The position numbers and the translations under genes were made by a program. This document shows, piece after piece, positions 35,205 to 42,454 of a stretch of 64,000 nt of DNA. The DNA lies in assembly GCA_029245245.1 (NCBI GenBank), contig JAQWPT010000022.1:1-64000 (forward strand), in the 5' to 3' direction. Source of the DNA: Phycisphaerales bacterium (GTDB lineage: Bacteria; Planctomycetota; Phycisphaerae; Phycisphaerales; SM1A02). The notes below the pieces were generated by a model that did no database searches, was not told where the DNA came from, and saw only the letters and a list, made by a program, of their open reading frames with translations. Every line of letters starts with the position of its first letter. The stretch's first letter is position 1.

Positions 35205-35450
35205 ATGGCCGACACCGACTCAGGAACCAGTTCACGTCCCAGCAACGAGCGGGCTCAGCATCGCCTGATGCTGATGAAGGGGGAACACAGCTGGCAGATC
35301 CGCTGGGACAGCGGTGACGAGGATCTCCTCGTCTCGGTCGTCTCGGATCTTGCCGCCGATGAACAAGTCGAATTCGACTGGTTCGATGCCGCGATGGTGC
35401 GACACCAGGTTGCCAGCGTCATGCCTCCCGCTCCCGAAGAACCCGAATGA
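35205..35450 (+). CDS. Small hypothetical protein (81 aa)
   Basis: The frame has AAGG before its ATG and encodes an acidic 81-residue protein. The core HSWQIRWDSGDEDLLVSVVSDLAADEQVEFDWFDAAMVRHQV looks like a small alpha/beta domain. No signal peptide, membrane helix or known family was recognised. It sits 44 bases after the lipoprotein gene and 48 bases before the Xer recombinase start. Confidence 0.6.
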   Translation: MADTDSGTSSRPSNERAQHRLMLMKGEHSWQIRWDSGDEDLLVSVVSDLAADEQVEFDWFDAAMVRHQVASVMPPAPEEPE

Positions 35451-35498
35451 ACCCGAATGAACGAACGACCACACCCGAATGATTCGAGGATGAACCAC

Positions 35499-36515
35499 AT
35501 GAAGAAGAATGAAACCACCCTGCCGATCGTCTCCGGCTTTCTCGAGTACCTGCTCGATGAACGCCACTTCAGCCCATACACCGCCCGATGCTACGGCGTG
35601 GATCTTCGCCAGTACGTCGAGTACCTCGTGGATGAACATTCCATGCCCCTCGACATCGAAGTCGAAACCATGGCGTGGTCACGTACCCGCGGCGCCACGC
35701 AGGCGGACGTCGTGGCCACCGTCGGCCCTCCGACCCTGACTGCGATCATGATCGAGGCCGACGTGACACGCATTCGCGGCTTTCTCACACACCTGAGCGA
35801 ATCGAACTACTCCGCCGCAACCATGGCCAGGAAGATCGCAACGCTCCGTTCCTTCCACAAGTGGCTGGAACAGCGTGGAACCATCTCGAGCAACCCCATG
35901 CTGCTGATTCGAACGCCAAAGCAGGCCAAGCGACTGCCCAAGGCGATCAGTGTCGAGAACGTCGAGCGACTGCTCTCGGCACCGGACACGAGCACGACTC
36001 TGGGATCCAGGGACCGAGCCATGCTGGAAACCCTGTATTCCACGGGCATCCGTGTCAGCGAACTGGTCGGGATCGATCTCGGTGACATCGACGAAGCCGG
36101 ACAGGCCCTCGTCGTACGCGGCAAGGGACGCAAGGAACGCATCGTACCCCTGGGCTCCCACGCGATGACTGCGATCACCCACTACCTGGCCATGCGTCGC
36201 AACAACAACGACGAGTCGCTGGATTCCAGCACGCCCATGTTCATCAACAAGCAGAACACCCGGATCTCGACTCGATCCGTACGGCGCAAGGTCAGCAAGT
36301 ACCTCGAGATCGTCGGACTTGATCCCGAGATCAGCCCCCACACCCTGCGGCACAGCTTTGCAACGCACCTCCTGGACAACGGAGCCGACCTTCGTGCCGT
36401 GCAGGAACTGCTCGGACACCAGTCGCTCTCGACAACCCAGGTCTACACGCACCTGACCACGCAGCGGATGCGGGACGCGTACGATCAGGCCCACCCACGG
36501 GCCGAGGCCGGCTGA
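35499..36515 (+). CDS. Tyrosine recombinase of the XerC/XerD family
   Basis: Xer recombinases resolve chromosome dimers at dif. All catalytic residues are present in the 338-residue protein: Arg185 (STGIRVSELVG), Lys209 (RGKGRKERIVPLG), His281 and Arg284 (HTLRHSFATHLL), His307 (LGHQSLSTTQ) and nucleophile Tyr316 (VYTHL). The N-terminal SAM-like DNA-binding domain holds an extra stretch of about 40 residues (46-90) compared with the usual 298-residue protein. ATG 35499 has GAGG at good spacing; ATGs at 35490 and 35457 are alternatives. XerC versus XerD cannot be decided by eye. Confidence 0.9.
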   Translation: MKKNETTLPIVSGFLEYLLDERHFSPYTARCYGVDLRQYVEYLVDEHSMPLDIEVETMAWSRTRGATQADVVATVGPPTLTAIMIEADVTRIRGFLTHLSESNYSAATMARKIATLRSFHKWLEQRGTISSNPMLLIRTPKQAKRLPKAISVENVERLLSAPDTSTTLGSRDRAMLETLYSTGIRVSELVGIDLGDIDEAGQALVVRGKGRKERIVPLGSHAMTAITHYLAMRRNNNDESLDSSTPMFINKQNTRISTRSVRRKVSKYLEIVGLDPEISPHTLRHSFATHLLDNGADLRAVQELLGHQSLSTTQVYTHLTTQRMRDAYDQAHPRAEAG

Positions 36516-36546
36516 ACCGGGTTCACGGTTCTTCTTCGTTCATTCA

Positions 36547-36578
36547 CAGGGGGAGGTCCCGTCAAGGGCCTTCCCCTG
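36547..36578. terminator. Likely bidirectional terminator, xer / glycosyltransferase
   Basis: CAGGGGGAGG and CCTTCCCCTG form a 10-bp stem with one G-U pair around a 12-base loop, between the convergent xer and glycosyltransferase genes. On the plus strand TTGCATTG follows. It covers the last codons of the glycosyltransferase gene. Confidence 0.4.
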
Positions 36579-37773
36579 TTGCATTGCGGTCGTCAACACT
36601 CGTGAACAGGACCATGGCACCGCGCTGCAGGTCCGCCACCTCGTACGTGTTGCCTCGCCACTGGATCTGACCACCACGGCCGCCACCAAGCACGACACGG
36701 AGGGCGACCAGCGTGGCCAGGATCGTATTCAGCGGCACCATGACCGCCATGGCGACGCTGGTGCCGAATCGACGGGCCACGAGCCCCGACAGCAGCACCG
36801 CCCAGGCGGAGAATCCGATGCCGATCCATCCGATGGGTGTGGACAAGACGCCCACCGACAGCGCGATGAACGGTGACAGATCGAGCCCGGCAACGATGAG
36901 TACCAGCAGGGCCAGCAGCCATCGGGGACACCAGGAAGGACGCTTGGCCATGCCGCGCTCGATGCCACTGATGAAGTCCGAAAACCGGTCGTACCAGGAA
37001 ATGTGAAGACAGGATGCCGCAAAGGCCGTGCAGGAACCTCCGCCATGCTTCTTGATCATCACCCCCACTCCGACATCATCGATCACCTCCATGCGCAGTG
37101 CTTCACACCCACCGGCGGCTTCAAACACATCACGTCGGACGAGATTGAAGGCCCCGACACCCATGGCCGCATTGGATCCGGGATCCCGCACGGCCCAGAG
37201 GCGTACAAGCAGGATCAGAACCCGCTGCAGCGGAGCCAGACACAACTGCAATCCAAGACTCCGGCTGCGGATGGCGGGAATGCCCGCCAGGTGCACGACC
37301 TCGAGTGATCGGGCCAGGTCAACAGCTTCCCGTACGGTGCCGGGTGCAACGTGCACGTCCGCATCACTCAGGAGGACCCATTCGCCCCGCGCACGCTGCA
37401 TTCCGACCTGCATCGCGTGCACCTTGCCAAGCCACTGCTCAGGCAGTTCCTCAACGTGCACGACCTGGACACGGGGATCGGTTGACGCCAGGTGATCGAA
37501 GATCAGCCCTGTCGAATCCGTGGAGCGGTCATCGATGAGAATGAACTCCAGGTGCGGATCTGGATCCTCAAGTCGACTGCGGATCGCCGCCTCGACCACG
37601 GACTGTTCATTCCGAGCCGGAATGATCACCGAAACCAGTGGATCATCGGTGCGGGTGACTCGACGGCATCCCTGCAGGGAAGGAAGCACCCGCAATGTCA
37701 GCAGCAGCAGCAAGGACTGGACGACCCAGAACAGGAGCCCGAGGGCGAGCAGGATGGATACGAGTATCAACAT
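36562..37773 (-). CDS. Family 2 glycosyltransferase, membrane-bound
   Basis: The 403-residue protein has an N-terminal membrane helix and a GT2 domain: VSVIIPARNEQSVVE, LIDDRSTDST, WLGKVHAMQVG, LLSDADVHVAPG and a later WYDRFSDFISGIERG. At least three membrane helices follow in the C-terminal third. The pattern is close to hopene-associated HpnB and carotenoid glycosyltransferases such as CrtQ. The acceptor may be a hopanoid, carotenoid or other lipid; this is inferred. It is the last gene of the long nusA strand run, 48 bases after the lipoprotein gene. A second GT2 gene lies at 57741-58949. Confidence 0.82.
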   Translation of the reverse strand: MLILVSILLALGLLFWVVQSLLLLLTLRVLPSLQGCRRVTRTDDPLVSVIIPARNEQSVVEAAIRSRLEDPDPHLEFILIDDRSTDSTGLIFDHLASTDPRVQVVHVEELPEQWLGKVHAMQVGMQRARGEWVLLSDADVHVAPGTVREAVDLARSLEVVHLAGIPAIRSRSLGLQLCLAPLQRVLILLVRLWAVRDPGSNAAMGVGAFNLVRRDVFEAAGGCEALRMEVIDDVGVGVMIKKHGGGSCTAFAASCLHISWYDRFSDFISGIERGMAKRPSWCPRWLLALLVLIVAGLDLSPFIALSVGVLSTPIGWIGIGFSAWAVLLSGLVARRFGTSVAMAVMVPLNTILATLVALRVVLGGGRGGQIQWRGNTYEVADLQRGAMVLFTSVDDRNATGEGP

Positions 37774-37821
37774 GCGGGATCCGCCCCCACGGCTTCCCAG
37801 GTGTCGTCTTCATCAGGGGAG

Positions 37822-38307
37822 TCAGGACCCTTCCTCGGAATCGGAATCAGGATCGCTGCGCATCCTGTCACGAATTTCCTGTGGGGGCGGAAAGCCTGCC
37901 AGGAACCGACGGACTTCGGCGAAGTACCGTTCGGCCTCGAACTGCAGGTGGGTCGGAACCGCTGGCCCCATGTTGTCGAAGTGGACAAGGTTGCCCGGGC
38001 CAGGCAGCAGGGTGATCTGGAAATGCCATGTCTCGTTCTGGTGAAGCGGGTTGGTCCGTGGGCGGTGAAGCACCCGTTCCAGCCGACGCTCGATGTCGAT
38101 GCGTCGATCCACATCGTCGACATGGACGATGTTCTCCATGACGGTCCATCGTTTCGTGTAGTCCTGGTGGTTGTAATCCGGATGTTCCGCCGCAGCCTGA
38201 AGAGCACGCCAGACCTGGTAGGTGTCATGGTCGCCGAACTCGGCTTCGACACCGCATGCACCGAGAGCAAGAGTCATGACAACAAGGAGAATGTGTCGCA
38301 GGAACAT
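37822..38307 (-). CDS. Hypothetical lipoprotein (161 aa)
   Basis: It has a lipoprotein signal (LLVVMTLALGAC, Cys18) and a mature region with QVWRALQAAAEHPDYNHQDYTKRWTVMENIVHVDDVDRRIDIERRLERVLHRP. The tail is acidic. No family was recognised. It lies 35 bases after acyP and 48 bases before the glycosyltransferase gene, inside the long minus-strand run. Confidence 0.65.
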   Translation of the reverse strand: MFLRHILLVVMTLALGACGVEAEFGDHDTYQVWRALQAAAEHPDYNHQDYTKRWTVMENIVHVDDVDRRIDIERRLERVLHRPRTNPLHQNETWHFQITLLPGPGNLVHFDNMGPAVPTHLQFEAERYFAEVRRFLAGFPPPQEIRDRMRSDPDSDSEEGS

Positions 38308-38342
38308 GGTGGCATCCTAGCCGAGCAGGCCGATGGCGGTCT

Positions 38343-38624
38343 TCATGTCGCGATCCGGAAGTTCTCGAACTCGCCCGAGGGGTCCGCCAGAGAACAGTCA
38401 TGGCCGGTGATGTTGTCCCGCATCCGATGAAGAATCGAGTCGATGAAGGCGTCCAGGTCGACCGTGGCGCCCTCGACGACACAGCAAACCGTCCCATCGG
38501 GCTCGTTGCGGACCCACCCGGTCACGGGAAATCCCTCGGCCAGGGTGGATACCGTGACTCGGAAGCCGACTCGCTGCACACGCCCATGGAAGATGACTCT
38601 TCGTCGCACGAGGTCCGGAGTCAT
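38343..38624 (-). CDS. acyP: Acylphosphatase
   Basis: This 93-residue protein hydrolyses acyl phosphates. It has the active-site loop FHGRVQRVGFRVTV with the catalytic Arg, and GWVRNEPDGTVCCVVEG with the catalytic Asn. Length and fold pattern are normal. Its ATG overlaps the yebC stop by ATGA. Confidence 0.93.
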   Translation of the reverse strand: MTPDLVRRRVIFHGRVQRVGFRVTVSTLAEGFPVTGWVRNEPDGTVCCVVEGATVDLDAFIDSILHRMRDNITGHDCSLADPSGEFENFRIAT

Positions 38625-39364
38625 TCCTCCATCGCCTCCTCGGGAATGTCAGCGTTCGTGTAGACCTTCTGCACGTCGTCGCTTTCCTCGATCGCGTCGA
38701 TCATCCGAAGAACCTTCCGGCCGGATTCCACGTTGCACTCCACCATCGTGTCCGGCACCATCGTCACCTCGGCAGATGTCAGTTCGATGTCCGCGGCCTC
38801 GATGGCTTCCTTGAGAGGGATGAAATCAGCTGGTGACCCCGTCACCTCCCACATGCCGTCTTCGCTGCTGATGTCGTCGGCCCCGGCTTCCATGGCGATC
38901 TCCATCAACTGGTCCTCATCCACTTTCGTTCCTTCAACGAGGATGACGGTCAGAGTCTGGAACCCGAACGACACGGCTCCCTGCTTGGCAAGGTTCCCAC
39001 CATGCTTTTCGAAGGCACGACGAAGTTCCGGTGCTGTGCGCTGCACGTTGTCGGTCAGGCAGTCGACGATGACCGCCACGCCCCCGGGTCCGTAGCCCTC
39101 GTACCGGATTTCCTCGTAGCTGGCCCCGTCGCTGCCCTCGCCACTGGCCTTCTTGATGGCCTTCTCGATGGTGTCCTTGGCCATGTTGACGCTCTTGGCG
39201 TCCTCGATGGCATACCGCAGCTTCAGGTTCATCTCGGGGTCGGGGCCCGCCTGCTTCACAGCGGCCATGATGGCCCGGCTGCATTTGGACCACGCCTTGC
39301 CCTTGACCGCATCCTGGCGAGCCTTCCGATGCTTGATGTTCGCCCACTTGCTGTGTCCAGCCAT
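38621..39364 (-). CDS. yebC: YebC/PmpR (TACO1) family protein
   Basis: The 247-residue protein opens MAGHSKWANIKHRKARQDA and has YEEIRYEGYGPGGVAVIVDCLTDNVQRTAPELRRAFEKHGGNL, the family signature. Members are described as transcription regulators or as factors that relieve ribosome stalling at proline runs. It lies 24 bases after the TPR gene and overlaps acyP. Its placement downstream of translation-factor genes fits a translation role. Confidence 0.95.
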   Translation of the reverse strand: MAGHSKWANIKHRKARQDAVKGKAWSKCSRAIMAAVKQAGPDPEMNLKLRYAIEDAKSVNMAKDTIEKAIKKASGEGSDGASYEEIRYEGYGPGGVAVIVDCLTDNVQRTAPELRRAFEKHGGNLAKQGAVSFGFQTLTVILVEGTKVDEDQLMEIAMEAGADDISSEDGMWEVTGSPADFIPLKEAIEAADIELTSAEVTMVPDTMVECNVESGRKVLRMIDAIEESDDVQKVYTNADIPEEAMEE

Positions 39365-39388
39365 GATTCCACGTTTCCTTGCACTTGA

Positions 39389-40951
39389 TCACTTGATGAA
39401 CGAGATTCTTTTCGCGACAGGAGGCGAAGCACCCTGCTCGACCGCGGTGAGCTTGTCAACGAGCTGCTGGAGGAGAGCCCCGTACTCGCGATCATACAAC
39501 TCGCGAGTGTCCGCGACACGGAATTGCCAGATCATGCCCTGCAGCATCCCGAGATTCCGCATTGTGATCTCCTGAAACGCCGGGCTGTTGAGCCGATGCA
39601 GCGCCGCCATCCAGGATTCGACAGCATCATCGCGACGACCGGATCGCCAGAGAGCATCTCCAAGATGGTCAAGCACCACCGGGTCGGGTTCCTCGAATCG
39701 CTCAATGGACGCTTCAAGCAGTTCGACGGCTCCTTCCGCATGAGCATCACTGCGAAAGTGACCCTGCATGTACCGGAGCCACCCCGCGGTATCCAGAACC
39801 TGCGCGAGTGAATCCGCATCACCAGCCCGGGCATCCACCAGGGACGATTCGATCATCTGGACCATCTTCGGCGTGACCGCATCGTGCTCCATCGATGCGT
39901 ACCCAAGGTTGTTGCGGGCAAGAACATGATTCGGTTCGTGCACGAGTACTTCCGCGAACAGCGCGTTCGCACCCGGCTGGTTTCCCAAGGTGGCGTAGTC
40001 GACTCCCGCCTCGTACAGCGCCGATGCCACGGTGGTGTCCTTCCGCCAGTCCGGCGGAAGACCCCGAAGCGAACCACGCTCGTGCAAGGCTGCGATGAGC
40101 TCGATGGTGCCCAGGCCTGAGCCACCATGGATCGCATCAAGCAGGATGAATCGAGTCTTCAAGTTCGAGGAAATCCATGGACCATGCTCGCCCTCGAGTG
40201 TTCCTTGCAGCAGTCGCGATCGTGCTGCTTCACGTGCGCTCCTGAGGTCACCGATCGTGTACAGGTCCTGAATCAGCCGCATCCAGTACTTGCCGTCCTG
40301 CACATCACCGGTCGCCTTCATCGCCATCTCGACCAGCAGGCTGTCGATCTCATTCCGAAGCGCCCGCACCATGTCGACGTTGCCCACTCTGCTGAGAGAC
40401 TGGAGCAGCGACACGTCCTGAATGACGGTTTCGTCATTGACGGGAAGGAACCCATCCAGCAGAAGACGGCGACGAAGCAGATGCTCGGCCGATCGATCGG
40501 GCAACCCGAGTTCGGCTTCGAGCAGTCCGCACTTGAGCAGCAGATCGGCGTCATCGTTGCCTGCAAGTGCCTTGTGCCAGGATTCAACCGCCAGGCGATG
40601 GTTCCCGATGCGGTACTGCAGGTCACCCAGTTCTTCCCATGCAGCGATGTTCCCGGGATCGAGAACCGTAGCACGCTGGTACAGGCGATCCGACTCCGGA
40701 AGGTTGTCCCGTGATTCAGCCTCGCGGGCAAGGATGTAGAAGCGAGCGCTCCGATTCTGCAGTCGCTGCGGGATGACCTGCTCATCCTCGAGCGTGCCGT
40801 CGACAAATCCCAGCGACAGCATGTCGGCGAATGTCAACTTCATCAGGTTCGGATCAATGCGATGGGGCTCATGCTCGAAGGCCAACGCAGGCATGCCTGC
40901 CGCATACGCGCCCACCAGCAATGCCAGAATCGTCAATGGCGTACGTCTCAC
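39389..40951 (-). CDS. Secreted TPR-repeat protein
   Basis: The 520-residue protein has a cleavable signal peptide (TILALLVGAYAAGMPALA) and repeated helical pairs. Examples are ESDRLYQRATVLDPGNIAAWEELGDLQYRIGNHRLAVESWHKAL, ALYEAGVDYATLGNQPGANALFAEVLVHEPNHVLARNNLGYA and VLDHLGDALWRSGRRDDAVESWMAAL. It is probably a periplasmic scaffold; the partner is unknown. Its ATG overlaps the stop of the lysine-tailed protein by ATGA. The region between about 200 and 300 is less repeat-like. Confidence 0.78.
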   Translation of the reverse strand: MRRTPLTILALLVGAYAAGMPALAFEHEPHRIDPNLMKLTFADMLSLGFVDGTLEDEQVIPQRLQNRSARFYILAREAESRDNLPESDRLYQRATVLDPGNIAAWEELGDLQYRIGNHRLAVESWHKALAGNDDADLLLKCGLLEAELGLPDRSAEHLLRRRLLLDGFLPVNDETVIQDVSLLQSLSRVGNVDMVRALRNEIDSLLVEMAMKATGDVQDGKYWMRLIQDLYTIGDLRSAREAARSRLLQGTLEGEHGPWISSNLKTRFILLDAIHGGSGLGTIELIAALHERGSLRGLPPDWRKDTTVASALYEAGVDYATLGNQPGANALFAEVLVHEPNHVLARNNLGYASMEHDAVTPKMVQMIESSLVDARAGDADSLAQVLDTAGWLRYMQGHFRSDAHAEGAVELLEASIERFEEPDPVVLDHLGDALWRSGRRDDAVESWMAALHRLNSPAFQEITMRNLGMLQGMIWQFRVADTRELYDREYGALLQQLVDKLTAVEQGASPPVAKRISFIK

Positions 40952-42003
40952 CGTCGCTTCGGAGTCTTCTTCCGCACCTTCTTCTTGGCCGTCTTCTTGG
41001 CCGTCTTCTTCCTGGCGACCTTCTTCCTGGCAACCTTCTTCTTGGCAACCTTCTTCTTGGCCGTCTTCTTCTTGGCAACCTTCTTCTTGGCAACCTTCTT
41101 CTTGGCGACCTTCTTCTTGGTCGTCTTCTTGGCGGCCTTCTTCCTGGCCGTCTTTTTCTGCTCCTTCAGCTTGGCCGCTTTCTTTTCTTCCTTCAACTTG
41201 GCCGCCTTCTTCTCTTCGGCCCTTCGCGCCGCCTCCGCCTTTGCAGCAGCCTTGGCCGCACGCTTGCGAGCAGCTTCTTCACGTTCCAGTCGCCGCTCCT
41301 TCGCCTCAGCCACCCGCTCCTTCTGCCGCTCCTTGATCCGCTGGTCGCGATGCTTCTGGGCCGCCTTCTCACGACGCTGGCGGTTCTGGATGATCCGGCG
41401 CGATTCAGAATCAACCCATCCCTGGAATCGAGACTGCGCACCCTCGCCCTGCTCGGCGCCGATCTGCCTGGTCAACCACTTGGACACGTCGTCAGCACTG
41501 CAATCCGGCTCGATGACTTCCGCCTCCTCCAGCAGGACCAGCAACTGGTCATCCACGGGAATGGCATGAACATCGAAGCATCGCGAAAGCACGCGAGCCG
41601 ACACGAAAGGCACGATGCCGTCCAGTGACTCGATGTAGTCCCGGATCTCCGCCTTCTTCTGCTGCACGACGGCATCAAGCGTGACGTCGTGCTCTCGAAG
41701 ATAGATCGCATTCAGTGAAGCCCGGAGTCGGCTGGCCCGCTCGTCGGCATGCTCCGTCGTATCACCGATCATCTCGATGATCTCGTTGGGCATGCTCACC
41801 CGCAATTCGTTGTAGTCCTCCATCGAGGACAGGAGCTTTCCATAGCTGGCGGTTGCCCGCGAGCTGGTGGATTCCCACAACAGGAAGGAATAGACAAGCA
41901 CCCCCACAAGGTCATCGCCTTCGGGCTCCTTGCGTGGTTTTCCCATCGTCAACTTCCGGAGAAGTGTGCTGAGTTTCTTTGCGTGCTTCGAGGAGTTCTT
42001 CAC
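40948..42003 (-). CDS. HhH-GPD-like protein with histone-H1-like lysine tail
   Basis: The 351-residue protein has three parts. Residues about 30-180 look like a helix-hairpin-helix DNA glycosylase fold: LDGIVPFVSARVL (127-139) then IPVDDQLLVLLEEAEVI. This aligns without gaps to the EndoIII stretch running from its hairpin to the catalytic Asp. Asp151 matches that Asp, but the AP-lyase Lys is Phe and no Cys4 iron-sulfur site is present. Residues about 200-280 are a charged helix rich in Arg, Glu and Ala. The last 69 residues are AKKKV/ARKKT repeats. The start is GTG 42003, which overlaps the rbfA stop (GTGA); ATG at 41946 is an alternative. Fold assignment is by eye. Confidence 0.65.
   Translation of the reverse strand: MKNSSKHAKKLSTLLRKLTMGKPRKEPEGDDLVGVLVYSFLLWESTSSRATASYGKLLSSMEDYNELRVSMPNEIIEMIGDTTEHADERASRLRASLNAIYLREHDVTLDAVVQQKKAEIRDYIESLDGIVPFVSARVLSRCFDVHAIPVDDQLLVLLEEAEVIEPDCSADDVSKWLTRQIGAEQGEGAQSRFQGWVDSESRRIIQNRQRREKAAQKHRDQRIKERQKERVAEAKERRLEREEAARKRAAKAAAKAEAARRAEEKKAAKLKEEKKAAKLKEQKKTARKKAAKKTTKKKVAKKKVAKKKVAKKKTAKKKVAKKKVARKKVARKKTAKKTAKKKVRKKTPKRR
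40975..41155. repeat. 15-bp tandem repeats coding for AKKKV units
   Basis: On the minus strand a degenerate 15-base unit (coding for Ala-Lys-Lys-Lys-Val or close variants) repeats at least eight times. It encodes the lysine tail of the preceding feature. The variants differ mostly at third bases and in V/T and K/R swaps, as in histone H1-like bacterial tails. Confidence 0.85.
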
Positions 42004-42425
42004 GATGTGGGCTCCTGGCCTTGCTCGTGGGACTGATCTGGTGACTGATCCTGTGGCGGCTGACGACTGGTGTTCAGTTCGTCGTCGCGACGCCGACCTT
42101 CGTTGATGGCGGACAGGACTTCTGCCTGCTTCTTGAGTGATTGATCGAGTCGGAAACTGAGCCGGGGCATCCGTCGCAGCGAAACCTTCGATGCAACCGT
42201 CCTCCGGATCCAGGCCGAGGCATGCTCGATACCCTTGATCGACAACTGGCCATGCTCCTCGGGAAGCACGGAACACCAGACGATCGCCTCGGCGTAATCA
42301 GGCGACACATCGACCTTCGTGACGGACACGAGACCTCGAACACGCGGATCGTTCAGTCCACGCGACAGGATGTCCTGCACGGACCGTCTTAATACGGACT
42401 CGATCTGATGTGAATGCGTACTCAT
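42000..42425 (-). CDS. rbfA: Ribosome-binding factor A
   Basis: RbfA helps mature the 5' end of 16S rRNA in the 30S subunit. The 141-residue protein has IESVLRRSVQDILSRGLNDPRVRGLVSVTKVDVSPDYAEAIVW and RRMPRLSFRLDQSL, the KH-type RbfA pattern. It ends in a Gln/Ser/Glu-rich tail. The start at 42425 (MSTHSHQIE) fits the family. It is 29 bases after infB, the conserved nusA-infB-rbfA order. Confidence 0.92.
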   Translation of the reverse strand: MSTHSHQIESVLRRSVQDILSRGLNDPRVRGLVSVTKVDVSPDYAEAIVWCSVLPEEHGQLSIKGIEHASAWIRRTVASKVSLRRMPRLSFRLDQSLKKQAEVLSAINEGRRRDDELNTSRQPPQDQSPDQSHEQGQEPTS

Positions 42426-42454
42426 GAAACAAGTCGACCCTTCATCCCGACAGA

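Noticed and set aside
40975-41155. Possible CRISPR or minisatellite array
   Set aside because: Units are contiguous 15-base coding repeats without spacers and keep reading frame.
40831-41628. Long plus-strand frames with LLLGN or FFLAT repeats
   Set aside because: They are the antisense reading of the AKKKV lysine repeats; no ribosome-binding site or family, and the minus-strand gene is part of a coupled operon.
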